Shown here in pieces: positions 1-9,371 of a stretch of 41,267 bases of DNA. The position numbers and the translations under genes are program-made. The notes under the pieces are model-generated. The model searched no databases, had not been told where the DNA came from, and saw only the letters and a program-made list of their open reading frames with translations. The stretch comes from Desulfobacterales bacterium GWB2_56_26 (GTDB taxonomy: Bacteria; Desulfobacterota; Desulfobulbia; Desulfobulbales; Desulfocapsaceae). Position 1 is the first letter of the stretch. Each line of letters opens with the position of its first letter. The DNA lies in assembly GCA_001799365.1 (NCBI GenBank), contig MGTI01000202.1, positions 191 through 41,457 of the forward strand. Direction: 5' to 3'.

Positions 1-99
1 CTTAATTATTTTTCTCCGAATTGGAACAAAAAAGGAACAAATTAATTTTACAAATAGTTTTTAATATTTAATTTTAAATACTTACACTGTATTTACCAT

Positions 100-147
100 G
101 GACTTCGAATCCGGGTGTCGGGGGTTCGAATCCCTCCGGGTGTACCA
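100..147 (+). tRNA. 3' half of a tRNA-Arg(UCG)-like gene (partial; likely attachment-site remnant)
   Basis: GGACTTCGAATCCGG-GTGTC-GGGGGTTCGAATCCCTC-CGGGTGTACCA reads as anticodon loop CUUCGAA, 3' anticodon strand, variable loop, T-arm with TTCGAAT, 3' acceptor strand and CCA. Upstream is AT-rich with no D-arm or matching 5' acceptor strand. Confidence 0.7.
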
Positions 148-159
148 AAAAAAATTCAA

Positions 160-193
160 GGGGTTATCGGCAGTAGCCGGTAACCCCTTTTTC
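160..193 (+). terminator. Rho-independent terminator downstream of tRNA fragment
   Basis: GGGGTTATCGGC-AGTA-GCCGGTAACCCC forms a 12-bp stem (one G-T pair), followed by TTTTT. Confidence 0.85.
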
Positions 194-196
194 ATT

Positions 197-415
197 TTAT
201 ATTGGATCAAATCCTATATGGTAAATTTTCAAGAGATGTAGGTAGCAGCTTTCAAAGACATTGCCAATCGATACTCGCGCCTGCCGGTTCTGTTGAAATC
301 CGTGTAACAATATTTCCCCACGCAAGTTGTGGGCCATGGCAAACGCGGGTTCTTTGCGCAGCAGGAGATCGACCTTTTTGAGAGCAGAATCATAATTGGT
401 CGTGCTCATGAGCAC
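197..415 (-). pseudogene. TPR-repeat protein fragment
   Basis: NYDSALKKVDLLLRKEPAFAMAHNLRGEILL fits a TPR helix-turn-helix pattern. The ORF is short and stands alone. Confidence 0.35.
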
Positions 416-581
416 GCCGATTTCCCGAATTTCCTTACTGTATTTGATTTACGCTCAAATAGGGTTCTTTGCCAAGCCCGGCAAGACCAAGTATGGTACT
501 TGATATCATAGGAAATGGCTATGACAAGAACTAATGCCGTCTGCAAAAATATTATTTAAGAGCTGTGATTTAACCGGCTAT

Positions 582-785
582 CTATCTGAGTTTCAATTCG
601 CCTATCCTGGCTCCCTGCCGATACTGTATGGCGAGGTTGGTAACTACGTGGAAGGCACCGAGCCGGAGTATCGGTTCAAGCTGGTTGTTTTCTTCAAGGT
701 AACGCCATCGGGCTTCCTCTAATAATTCCACGTAACGCACTTGACTAACATGACCAAAATTGAAAGCTGAAAAAACAACCTCTCG
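582..785 (-). pseudogene. Truncated hotdog-fold acyl-CoA thioesterase-like fragment
   Basis: Translation REVVFSAFNFGHVSQVRYVELLEEARWRYLEENNQLEP...FHVVTNLAIQYRQGARIGELKLR resembles the N-terminal half of YbgC/FcbC-type thioesterases, then stops. Confidence 0.5.
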
Positions 786-1406
786 CGAGTGTATTGACAT
801 AGTTGACATAGTTCGCATGCAAGTAGCTCTTGATTACCTTGCCAGACCTGGCTCGACAATGGGCGATGTGGACTCCTGCTCGGATTTTCTGAACAGAGCG
901 CCTCAACCACGCCTTCAAACGATGGACAGGAAAAAGCCCTAGAGCATATGCCTGAGGCATGAGGGGGAAAAGATACTTGTTCCACCAGCTCGCCCTTGAG
1001 AATAACAACCGAATTATGCTGCCGGTTGAATTGGCAGCGTTAAAACAAGCGAATATTCCACCTAAGAAATCGCGCCCCGCCAACTTCATATCCGGGTGTC
1101 GGGGTTTCCTGATCCTATTTCTTTACTTTCTCTCCTCTTTTGTTTGCCATTGCACTTCTTCGAAGAATTATTTACGATTTATTACATATTTTTTAAAATC
1201 ACCCTGATATCCTGAATAATTTTTCTGGACAAAAAACATCTCATACTGTTAGGTTTGTTTGTCATCATCACCAATCAACACGTCAGGTTACCGAATATCC
1301 GATTTCAATGGAGGCAATAACAATCTATCGTTTCTGGCAAGATCTTCCAAGTCAATGTGTTTTGTTTATCTGAATAACTGAGCCTTCTGGAGGATAGGAT
1401 AAAAAC

Positions 1407-1727
1407 ATGGTCGATTTCAATCTCGCAGTCTCCGCCATCGAAACCTTGCTCCACAGCATGAACGGGGCATCGCAGGTCGAGCAGTACAAGGCCTACACTT
1501 CCATTATCAGCTTGTCTCACGAAATCGAAAATTTATACAAAAGACGTGGTATTTCAGATTGCTATGTGGACGAAAAGTTATCCGAAATGCGATATTATGC
1601 AGCGCATTCCGCAGGCCTGATAACCGACGGCAAAAGCCAGGACACCCATATCCGCTGGAGCAGCGGCGCCTTGCAATCCATGATTTCAAGCCTTGAGCTG
1701 CTCGGCTTCGAACAGACATATCGATAA
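1407..1727 (+). CDS. Hypothetical protein (106 aa)
   Basis: Intact ORF with GGAGGATAGGATAAAAAC upstream; soluble, non-repetitive translation. Confidence 0.55.
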   Translation: MVDFNLAVSAIETLLHSMNGASQVEQYKAYTSIISLSHEIENLYKRRGISDCYVDEKLSEMRYYAAHSAGLITDGKSQDTHIRWSSGALQSMISSLELLGFEQTYR

Positions 1728-2206
1728 TTGCGGCCCGCGGAACGAAGCCCGTGAAGTCTGGGGTCGGCTTGCTTCAGCCCGGCACCCTCAACTGCCGGGC
1801 GACAGGTCTCTGTTGCCCCAATTCTGACAATGACGGACCCTTCTCGAAAAGAAGCTGAAAAACGATTTTGCTTGATCAGCTTGTTTACCTCATCCCACCA
1901 CACCATAGACAGCTCGAAAAATCAGTCCTCCTCGGTCTTACCTCTCCCTTCGTTTCGGATTAAAAGACAGTCGCCCTTGAAACGAACCGTCAAAATGTAT
2001 AAAATTTTTATGGCTTCACATACGTTCGCCTGAGTTGGACTTTGACATTTTTGTACGCCTTCTGTTATACAGATGTATTATAAACATACGATTCCGCACC
2101 GACAAATCCGGGTTATTGACAGGAAGGTCAACGGATGAGGATGCATAAATTCAAAATTATTTGGCGTACTGTCTGATCAAAAGAATAGAATCCACCAGGA
2201 GGCTCT

Positions 2207-2521
2207 ATGAAACGGCGCATTTCATTTCTTCTCTCTCTGTTTTTGCTCATTCCGGCTATCGCTTCCGCCGCTGCCTCGTCGGAGCCTGCTCCCCTCCTGC
2301 CCGAGAGCGTTGCCGCAAGATCGGAAATGGCTGCCAGCCAGAAAACCCTCACTATCTTCCTGAAGGAACGAGACCCCAATAAGGCTACGGATCTGCTCAA
2401 TAAATCCAACGACGAGTATGGCCGTAAGGGGTGGACCGTTTTCAGCGTCCTGCCCTACATGCACGAAGAAGACTTCCATGGTTTTTTTGTGACCTACCAG
2501 AAAAACCTTATCATCGAATAA
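2207..2521 (+). CDS. Small secreted hypothetical protein
   Basis: Signal peptide MKRRISFLLSLFLLIPAIASAA; CAGGAGG ribosome-binding site just upstream. Confidence 0.65.
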   Translation: MKRRISFLLSLFLLIPAIASAAASSEPAPLLPESVAARSEMAASQKTLTIFLKERDPNKATDLLNKSNDEYGRKGWTVFSVLPYMHEEDFHGFFVTYQKNLIIE

Positions 2522-2623
2522 GTGCTCGAACTCAATAGCAATGCAGGGTGGCTCCGCTCCTCAGGAAGGACCTTCGTGCACCACATGTCTGTAAGGTATT
2601 TTAGACCCGAGAGGTATCCGACA

Positions 2624-3304
2624 ATGACAAAGAACAATACATTTTTCAGCCTGTTGATATGTGCGCTCCTTTTTAGCGGTTGCGCAAAAACGACGCTTGA
2701 TACGGAAATCAAGACAACTCCTCCGGGGGCTACAGTTACCATCGATGGGTTGAAATCAACCGAGGTCACACCTTTCAAGCATCCCTTTGACTTCTCGACC
2801 GGACAGGAGGAATACAAGTTACTGTTTGCCAAGGAGGGCTATTTCGAGCAGGAACTGGTAATCAATAGAAGCCTGCCGTCCCTGTCGGATAGAGAAATCA
2901 GTGTCAGCCTCACTCCCAGTCCTCTGTGGGAAGCCACAACCACTTCTCCTGCCACTAACAGCTGGGTACAGGTTCCGGTGGGCGCCGATCTCGATGCGCG
3001 CAATGCCTGGCAGATCATGATCGATGCGGCCATCAAACGCTCCTCGAACGTCAAGGAACTGAATTACGAATCGGGCTACCTGCAGACAAAATACACAGTC
3101 AGGAAATTCGAGACGAAAAATGGCGAATTCCTCCTCCGTTGTCAGCTCATTGCCACCCTCGTCTCTTCCGAACCTCTGATCTATCGGATCAAGGATGTCG
3201 CCGAATGGTCGGGCAATGGGGTACAGTGGCATCCCTACAACAGGATCTTTCATGAGCATGCAGAGATGATAACGGAGATTCAGGATCGCCTCAGAAGCAA
3301 CTGA
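2624..3304 (+). CDS. Lipoprotein with PEGA-like N-terminal segment
   Basis: MTKNNTFFSLLICALLFSGCAK lipobox, then TEIKTTPPGATVTIDGLKSTEVTPFKH. The ORF extends from 2522, but the start at 2624 fits the signal peptide. Confidence 0.65.
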   Translation: MTKNNTFFSLLICALLFSGCAKTTLDTEIKTTPPGATVTIDGLKSTEVTPFKHPFDFSTGQEEYKLLFAKEGYFEQELVINRSLPSLSDREISVSLTPSPLWEATTTSPATNSWVQVPVGADLDARNAWQIMIDAAIKRSSNVKELNYESGYLQTKYTVRKFETKNGEFLLRCQLIATLVSSEPLIYRIKDVAEWSGNGVQWHPYNRIFHEHAEMITEIQDRLRSN

Positions 3305-3352
3305 GCCGATCAGGCGAAACCAGAAGTAATACGAGAAGCCTAGATTTAAATC

Positions 3353-5152
3353 ATGCAGGTTGCATTTTCCGGCATGTGCGAGATTCCCATGGTCATCAGA
3401 AAAACCGGCAGTGCCTTTATTGTTTTTATTTTCCTGCTCGTTATCTTCAAGACCGCCTGCTGCGCCGATTTCAAAAAGACCAAAATTGCCGTTTTAGATT
3501 TTGAGCTGCGCGGCGATTCTTTCACCACCAAGGATATGGGAGGAATCGTTGCTGAATGGTTCACCACGGCCATGGTCCAGGACGGTCGTTTCGAAGTGGT
3601 CGAACGAGCCCTGCTGAAGAAGATCGTGGAGGAACAGAAACTCGGCATGACCGGCCTGATCGACGAAAATAGTTCGGCTCAGCTGGGCAAGATTCTTGGC
3701 GTCAAGACCATCATTTCCGGCTCAGTTCTCCAATTCCAGGACACCATCGAGGTAAACGCCCGGATCATCAACGTCAACACCGGGTCGATAGTCGCGGCTG
3801 AGAATGTCCGCAGTAATACCAGTGAAAACCTGAAGAGTCTCATCGAGCTTCTGACCTCGAGGATTGTCAAGAATTTCCCGCTCACCGGCTACGTTGTGAA
3901 AAAGCGCGGCGATTCCGTGCTGATCGACCTGGGGGCCACCTCGGGGCTACAGCTCGGCATGGAATTCATCGTCTTCAAGGAAGGTGAAGTCATCAAGCAT
4001 CCGAAAACCGGCATCGTTCTCGACGTGGAACAAATCCATACCGGAAAAGTCAGGATCACCGAGATCAGCCTCAACACTGCGAATGCGGAAATACTCAGCG
4101 AAGAAGACGGCCGAAAGATTGCCGTCGGCCAACTGGTGCAAAATATCCGCAAACCGGAGAAGGTCGACGATAAGACCGAGCCACAGTCGCTGAGTCAGAA
4201 AGAGGAAAAACCACCAGAGCAACCGGTCAACAAGCAGGAACCGGAACCCGAAACGGTGCAGCCGCCGGAGCCGGTCAAACAGGAAGGCCCTGCCGGCGAA
4301 AGAGACAATCTGGCCTCCGGCGGCCAGGGTCCCCCGGTTCTGCCGCTCCCTCTCGGCACCTATATGATGGGCAGCAGTCGTTTTCCCGAGAAACCCGCCC
4401 ATTATGTAAAAATTGAAAAGCCCGTGCAGATGACGATGACCGAGATCACCTTCGACGATTATGAAAAATTCTGTCTTGAAGCCGGCTACCCCTTCCCGGA
4501 CGACTCCAGCTGGGGCAAGAAAGATCGACCGGTCATCAACGTCAACTGGCAGGATGCTCAGGCCTACGCAAAATGGCTGACCGAACAGACGGGGGTAACT
4601 TACCGGCTGCCTTTTGAAACGGAATGGGAGTGGGCGGCCGGAGCCGGTTCGGGGACCATCTATGCCTGGGGCAACTCGCTTATGCCGGACATGGCCAACT
4701 GCAAAGGCTGCGGCGCCTTGGGAGAAAAGCAGCAGACATCGCCGGTCAGGAGCTTTCAGCCCAATAAAACGGGCTTCTTCGATATGACCGGCAATGTCTG
4801 GGAGTGGGTGGAAGACTGCTGGGTTGAAAACTATGCGGGTGCCCCGGAAGACCAGTCACCCCGAATGTTTACCGGAAAATGCGGTAACTATACGATCCGC
4901 GGCGGCGCCTGGAACTCAAAGGAAAAGCAGATCTCGGTGACTTCCCGATTGGGAGTATGGGTCGATACCAAAAGCAATTACATAGGATTCAGGCTGGTTC
5001 GCGATCCGAACAGCTCCTCGCAGGCAAAAACCGATGCCCCTCCCCAAAGGGAAGGCGATACAACACTGCAGGCAGCCGCAGATCAAGGCAGGGACAATCT
5101 CTCCGCAGGAAAAACAATAACTCTGTCCTCAACATCGGAGAACGAAAAATAG
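3353..5152 (+). CDS. CsgG-like domain protein fused to a SUMF1/formylglycine-generating-enzyme-like domain
   Basis: N-terminal KIAVLDFELRGD...VAEWFTTAMVQDGRFEVVERALLKKIVEEQ...GVKTIISGSVLQF is CsgG-like; C-terminal YMMGS...TFDDYEKFC...PVINVNWQDAQAYAKWLTEQTG..YRLPFETEWEWAA...GFFDMTGNVWEWVEDCW..RGGAW...GFRLVRD is SUMF1-like. Confidence 0.85.
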   Translation: MQVAFSGMCEIPMVIRKTGSAFIVFIFLLVIFKTACCADFKKTKIAVLDFELRGDSFTTKDMGGIVAEWFTTAMVQDGRFEVVERALLKKIVEEQKLGMTGLIDENSSAQLGKILGVKTIISGSVLQFQDTIEVNARIINVNTGSIVAAENVRSNTSENLKSLIELLTSRIVKNFPLTGYVVKKRGDSVLIDLGATSGLQLGMEFIVFKEGEVIKHPKTGIVLDVEQIHTGKVRITEISLNTANAEILSEEDGRKIAVGQLVQNIRKPEKVDDKTEPQSLSQKEEKPPEQPVNKQEPEPETVQPPEPVKQEGPAGERDNLASGGQGPPVLPLPLGTYMMGSSRFPEKPAHYVKIEKPVQMTMTEITFDDYEKFCLEAGYPFPDDSSWGKKDRPVINVNWQDAQAYAKWLTEQTGVTYRLPFETEWEWAAGAGSGTIYAWGNSLMPDMANCKGCGALGEKQQTSPVRSFQPNKTGFFDMTGNVWEWVEDCWVENYAGAPEDQSPRMFTGKCGNYTIRGGAWNSKEKQISVTSRLGVWVDTKSNYIGFRLVRDPNSSSQAKTDAPPQREGDTTLQAAADQGRDNLSAGKTITLSSTSENEK

Positions 5153-5217
5153 GCCGATCCTGATCCGGTGGCAACCATACTCCGAAGGTTCCAAACAACT
5201 TTAACCTGTGGTGGCAA

Positions 5218-5955
5218 ATGAAGATCTCTTTTTACCTCGTATGCCTGATACTCTTTTTTCAGGGACCTTCCTTGGCGTTCGGCGGGAATCTGGCCCTCAT
5301 CGAAAAGCGGCTGATCGAGCTCGATAAACTGAATCAGCAGGCGGTGCAGGAAGCGGGGGAAATACCAAAAAACGGTTCGGTTGAAATCGAAGCCCGCGTG
5401 AAACCCGGAGTTGCCGACCCCAATACGGACACAGGGATCGGTGAAGGGCGGTTTCAATTTTCCAAAAAAGCCGTTTTGGCTATCGAGGAAAAGCTGCCGT
5501 TTACGGTGCAGATAAGTTCCAGCCGCTCGCAGCAGCAATGTTATCGCGTCGCCGCAATGTTGCGGCGAACCGGATATCCGGCGTTTACCGCATCGATTAC
5601 CCTGAAAGATCAAGGACTTTGGCACCGAATATTCGTCGGCTCTTTCGCCTCCCGGGAAGAGGCGGAAAAGACCAGACAAAACCTGGAAAAAGACGAGATC
5701 CCCGATGGCATGATCAGGAGCATGCCCTATGCAGTGCAAATCGGCAACGCAGGTTCGCTGGAAAGTCTAAAAAGCCTGAGGGATAAACTTTCAGCCATGC
5801 AGTACATGCCGTACACCAGTTATGTACGGGAGACCACAAGCAATCAGCCGCAGACGCGTCTGCTCATCGGTGCCTACGAGACCAAAGAGGATGCGACCAA
5901 CCTGCTGGCCGCCCTTCGCTCGGAAGGACTCACAGCGATAGTGGTGAACCGCTGA
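5218..5955 (+). CDS. Secreted protein with two SPOR-like repeats
   Basis: Signal peptide; LPFTVQISSSRSQQQCYRVAAMLRRTGYPAF...RIFVGSFASREEAEKTRQNL and PYAVQIGNAGSLESLKSLRDKL...RLLIGAYETKEDATNLLAAL. Confidence 0.75.
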   Translation: MKISFYLVCLILFFQGPSLAFGGNLALIEKRLIELDKLNQQAVQEAGEIPKNGSVEIEARVKPGVADPNTDTGIGEGRFQFSKKAVLAIEEKLPFTVQISSSRSQQQCYRVAAMLRRTGYPAFTASITLKDQGLWHRIFVGSFASREEAEKTRQNLEKDEIPDGMIRSMPYAVQIGNAGSLESLKSLRDKLSAMQYMPYTSYVRETTSNQPQTRLLIGAYETKEDATNLLAALRSEGLTAIVVNR

Positions 5956-6005
5956 CGGCCGAAACCGACTTCATATCCGTCATCTCAGCCGGTACCGGGG
6001 ATGCT

Positions 6006-7238
6006 TCACGAATCCCGCAGGGCGAGGGCCGGCGAAAGAGATGCCGCCCGCCGGGCGGGATGGAGTCCGAAAACGATCCCGGTCGCTATGGCCGAAAGCG
6101 GGGCTACGACGAGGCTGAAGGTTGAGAAAACCACCGGCCAGTCGGCAATTTTCTCGATGCCGAGTGACAGCAGCAGGCCGGCCAACACTCCCCAGAGACC
6201 GCCCGACATTGTCAGCAGAATGGAATTCCATAAGTACAGGCTGACAATCCTGCTCTTCGGTGCCCCGAGCGCCATGCGCAGGCCAATTTCCCTTGTCTGC
6301 TCGGCGATATTGGCGAGCATCACGTTCATCACCCCGATGCCTCCCACCAGTAGGGAAAGCCCGGCAATCGCCCCCATGATGATTGAGAAAACCTTCTGAC
6401 TCTCCCATGCCTCCCGAAGCAGAGTGACCGGCACGACGATGGTGAAATCTTCAACATTCCGGTGATTCCTGGCGAGCAGCTGCTTTACCTGGTCGGCAAT
6501 GGAAAGAATCGCCGCCTCCTGCGCCGCAGCGAGGGAAATGACCAGGCCATCGAGCCTGACGCGACCAGCCACGTTCTTGGCAAATGGCATGCTCGATATC
6601 GGCAGGATGACGGTATTATCGAAATCGAGTGTGGAGAGTCCGGTCCCTTCGGTGAGCAGACGACCCCGCGGAGCAGCCACCCCGACGACGGTCGAGGGAT
6701 GATGGTCGAGCTGAACGGTTGCCAGGATATCGCTCTGCAGGGCCACCGCGACGGATCTGCCGATGACGCAGGAATTGCCTCGATAGGCGATATCGCCGTC
6801 ATCGATCGACCGGCCTTTTTCAACGATGAGCCGTTCCGCTGCGAACCATTCGCTCGTCACGCCCAAAACGGTTGCCACCGCGGTCCTGCTGCCCGCCCTG
6901 ACCAGGACATTATCCTTGCGGACATACGCGCCGACCGTGCCCCTGCTACCCAGCCACTGTCCGATATGGATGTTGTCCTCCTGGCTGAGGCCCTGGGACA
7001 GGTTGATTGCGCTGTCATTGTGCCGTAAACCGGAGGCTTCCACCCGCAAGGTGTTGATACCCATGGAGCTGATCTTTTCAAAGGCCGCTTTCTTCGCCCC
7101 TTCGCTGATGGACAGCATGGCGATGAGCGCCGTCACGCCAATGCCGATGCCAAGACTGCTGAGGAGTGATCTGAGCGGCCGCCTGCGCAGGTTTTTCAAG
7201 GCATCTTCGATATCCAGCAGAAATTGTTGGCGCAGCAT
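6006..7238 (-). CDS. MacB/FtsX-type ABC transporter permease
   Basis: N-terminal MacB periplasmic core-like sequence and C-terminal FtsX segment GGIGVMNVMLANIAEQTREIGLRMALGA. Confidence 0.88.
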   Translation of the reverse strand: MLRQQFLLDIEDALKNLRRRPLRSLLSSLGIGIGVTALIAMLSISEGAKKAAFEKISSMGINTLRVEASGLRHNDSAINLSQGLSQEDNIHIGQWLGSRGTVGAYVRKDNVLVRAGSRTAVATVLGVTSEWFAAERLIVEKGRSIDDGDIAYRGNSCVIGRSVAVALQSDILATVQLDHHPSTVVGVAAPRGRLLTEGTGLSTLDFDNTVILPISSMPFAKNVAGRVRLDGLVISLAAAQEAAILSIADQVKQLLARNHRNVEDFTIVVPVTLLREAWESQKVFSIIMGAIAGLSLLVGGIGVMNVMLANIAEQTREIGLRMALGAPKSRIVSLYLWNSILLTMSGGLWGVLAGLLLSLGIEKIADWPVVFSTFSLVVAPLSAIATGIVFGLHPARRAASLSPALALRDS

Positions 7239-7244
7239 GGCGGA

Positions 7245-7916
7245 TTACCGGGGAGAAGGCGGCTTTTCCAGCCGCAGGACCCGACTGCCGTAGCGGATGG
7301 CTTCCGGATCGTGACTCACCATGACCACGGTGCAGCCTTGCCGGGTCTGCTCCTGCAGGAGTTTCATGATTTTTTCGGAGTTGTCCACATCGAGGCTGCC
7401 GGTCGGCTCATCGGCGAAGATCAGGGTCGGCCGCCGCACCAGAGCCCGGGCAAAAACCACCCGCTGCATTTCCCCACCGGAGAGGGTATCGGGATACCGG
7501 TCGGCCAGATCGGCCATGCCGATATAGGAAAGCAATTCGCGGCAACGGCTGTCCATGTTATTCTTACTTGCCGGCTCACCGTAATGGAAGGGCAGGGAAA
7601 TATTTTCGGCGACGGTCCGGTCGACAAGGAGATGCGGCGTCTGAAAGATAAAGCCGAAGGCGCTGTTGCGCAGCAAGGCGACTTGACTCTCCTCCATCGC
7701 CGTAAGACTCTGTCCGCCATAACGCACCTCTCCCCGGGATGGCCTGTCCAGCCCCCCGAGAAGATTGAGCAGCGTCGATTTTCCGGCGCCCGATGGTCCT
7801 GAAATCACCAGGAATTCCCGAGGCTCTACCACAAGTGACACTTCCGGCAACGCGAGGCTCCGGTTCTTCCCGGCAACAAAGGACCGGGATACCTTATCCG
7901 CCTCCAGCAAGGCCAT
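7245..7916 (-). CDS. ABC transporter ATP-binding protein (LolD/MacB-ATPase type)
   Basis: Walker A SGPSGAGKST, signature LSGGEMQR, Walker B LIFADEPTGSLD. Confidence 0.92.
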   Translation of the reverse strand: MALLEADKVSRSFVAGKNRSLALPEVSLVVEPREFLVISGPSGAGKSTLLNLLGGLDRPSRGEVRYGGQSLTAMEESQVALLRNSAFGFIFQTPHLLVDRTVAENISLPFHYGEPASKNNMDSRCRELLSYIGMADLADRYPDTLSGGEMQRVVFARALVRRPTLIFADEPTGSLDVDNSEKIMKLLQEQTRQGCTVVMVSHDPEAIRYGSRVLRLEKPPSPR

Positions 7917-7922
7917 CAGCGG

Positions 7923-9371
7923 CTACTGCCCCTCGGCATACACTCTGTCACCTGCCGCGATGCCGTCAGTGATCTCGGCCCACAACTGGCCGCGGTCGCC
8001 TACAGTAACCGGGACATCCTGCGAACCGTCCTGATGACTGCGGCGAACCATCGACTGGCTCTCCTGGTAAAATACAGCACTGAGCGGCACAGCGACGGCA
8101 TCCTCGACCTGCCGGTAGACAATGCGGGTGGTGACGGACATGCCCACATGGATGTTGCCGGTATCGCCCGAAAGACGGATACGCGCGTAGAATCTTCTGA
8201 GATTCTCATTATTTTCATCTTCTTTGGCAAGAGAAGCCACGGACTCGACGGTGCCCGTAAACACCTTGCCGGGGAAGGCATCGACCTCGATCTCGGCGCT
8301 CATCCCGGCGGCAACTTTCGCCACATCCACCTCTCTGATATGGATTTCGGCAATGAGGGCGCTGGTATCGGGAACCTCAAGAAAAGTCTGGCCAACCCAG
8401 ACCGAATCGCCGATCTGAATCTTTCTTCGGCCGTTTTCCCTTGGCAACTCAGGATAGAGAAGGATGCCGTCGGTCGGAGAATGGACATCGCAATTGACGA
8501 TTTCCGTTTTGGCGAGACCCAGGGCGGCGACCTTGTTCTCTTCATTGCGCCGGCTTTTTTCCACCTCCGCCTCGCGGTTCTGGATCAGCAGTTCCGCCGT
8601 CCGTTTCACCCTGTCGAGATTGCTCTCCGCGCCATCGACCAGGAGCTGCGCCTCACGCTGCATCTGCGGCCAGACATAGGCCTTGAAGTTGTCAAGCTCC
8701 GCCCGGGCAACCGCCAGCTGTTCTTTGGCGGTCGACACCTTATCTGCCGCCTTGTCACGTTCGCGCAGGCTGACATGGCCTTTCTCCAAGAGGATATCGA
8801 GATCGGCAAGCTCGCTCTGGCTTAAGTCAAGCGATCTCTCCGCCTGATGAACCTGCTGCTCGAGCGTCTTTCTTTTCAGCGGACCGGAACCGTTTCGGAT
8901 ATTATCCGCCTGAATCCTGGCTATCTCGACCTTTCTGGTGGCCTCTTCGATTTTGCCTGCCTCCTCCTCTTTTTGCAGGGACAGCATCTTCTCGGCGGCT
9001 GCCGAGGTCGCCTTGGCATCGGCGAAAGCCTGCTCGGCCTTTTGCAGATTGTCGAGAAAGGGTTTGGCATCGAAGCGGGCCACCAGCATCCCTTTCCTGA
9101 CCTCGGTGCCCTCCTTGACCAGCCAGACGATTTTCGCCTGGTTGCTTGAAATAAGGGAGGTGATCGGCGAGATGCCGGCCGGGCGGATCACGCCGCGCTC
9201 GATGACCTGGAGGGGAAAGGATCTTTTTTCAACCGTGATGAGTTGCATGGGTTGCGTTTTGCCTGCACCCACGGCAAAGAGGTAATGCCAGCTCAGCCAG
9301 GCGCCGGCGATCAATGCGACGATTCCTGCAGCCATAGTCCTGTATGTGGTAACTCTACCGTACAGTGACAT
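7923..9371 (-). CDS. HlyD/MacA-type periplasmic adaptor
   Basis: N-terminal TM segment, biotinyl-lipoyl-like halves, long coiled-coil, beta-barrel region; lies between the ABC and TolC genes. Confidence 0.85.
   Translation of the reverse strand: MSLYGRVTTYRTMAAGIVALIAGAWLSWHYLFAVGAGKTQPMQLITVEKRSFPLQVIERGVIRPAGISPITSLISSNQAKIVWLVKEGTEVRKGMLVARFDAKPFLDNLQKAEQAFADAKATSAAAEKMLSLQKEEEAGKIEEATRKVEIARIQADNIRNGSGPLKRKTLEQQVHQAERSLDLSQSELADLDILLEKGHVSLRERDKAADKVSTAKEQLAVARAELDNFKAYVWPQMQREAQLLVDGAESNLDRVKRTAELLIQNREAEVEKSRRNEENKVAALGLAKTEIVNCDVHSPTDGILLYPELPRENGRRKIQIGDSVWVGQTFLEVPDTSALIAEIHIREVDVAKVAAGMSAEIEVDAFPGKVFTGTVESVASLAKEDENNENLRRFYARIRLSGDTGNIHVGMSVTTRIVYRQVEDAVAVPLSAVFYQESQSMVRRSHQDGSQDVPVTVGDRGQLWAEITDGIAAGDRVYAEGQ

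Noticed and set aside
745-1089. 114-aa minus-strand ORF as a transposase or other gene
   Set aside because: No recognisable motif; overlaps the thioesterase fragment in another frame and lies in apparently decayed DNA.
1778-1799. CCCGGCA/TGCCGGG stem downstream of 1407-1727 as a terminator
   Set aside because: Only 7 bp and no following T-tract.
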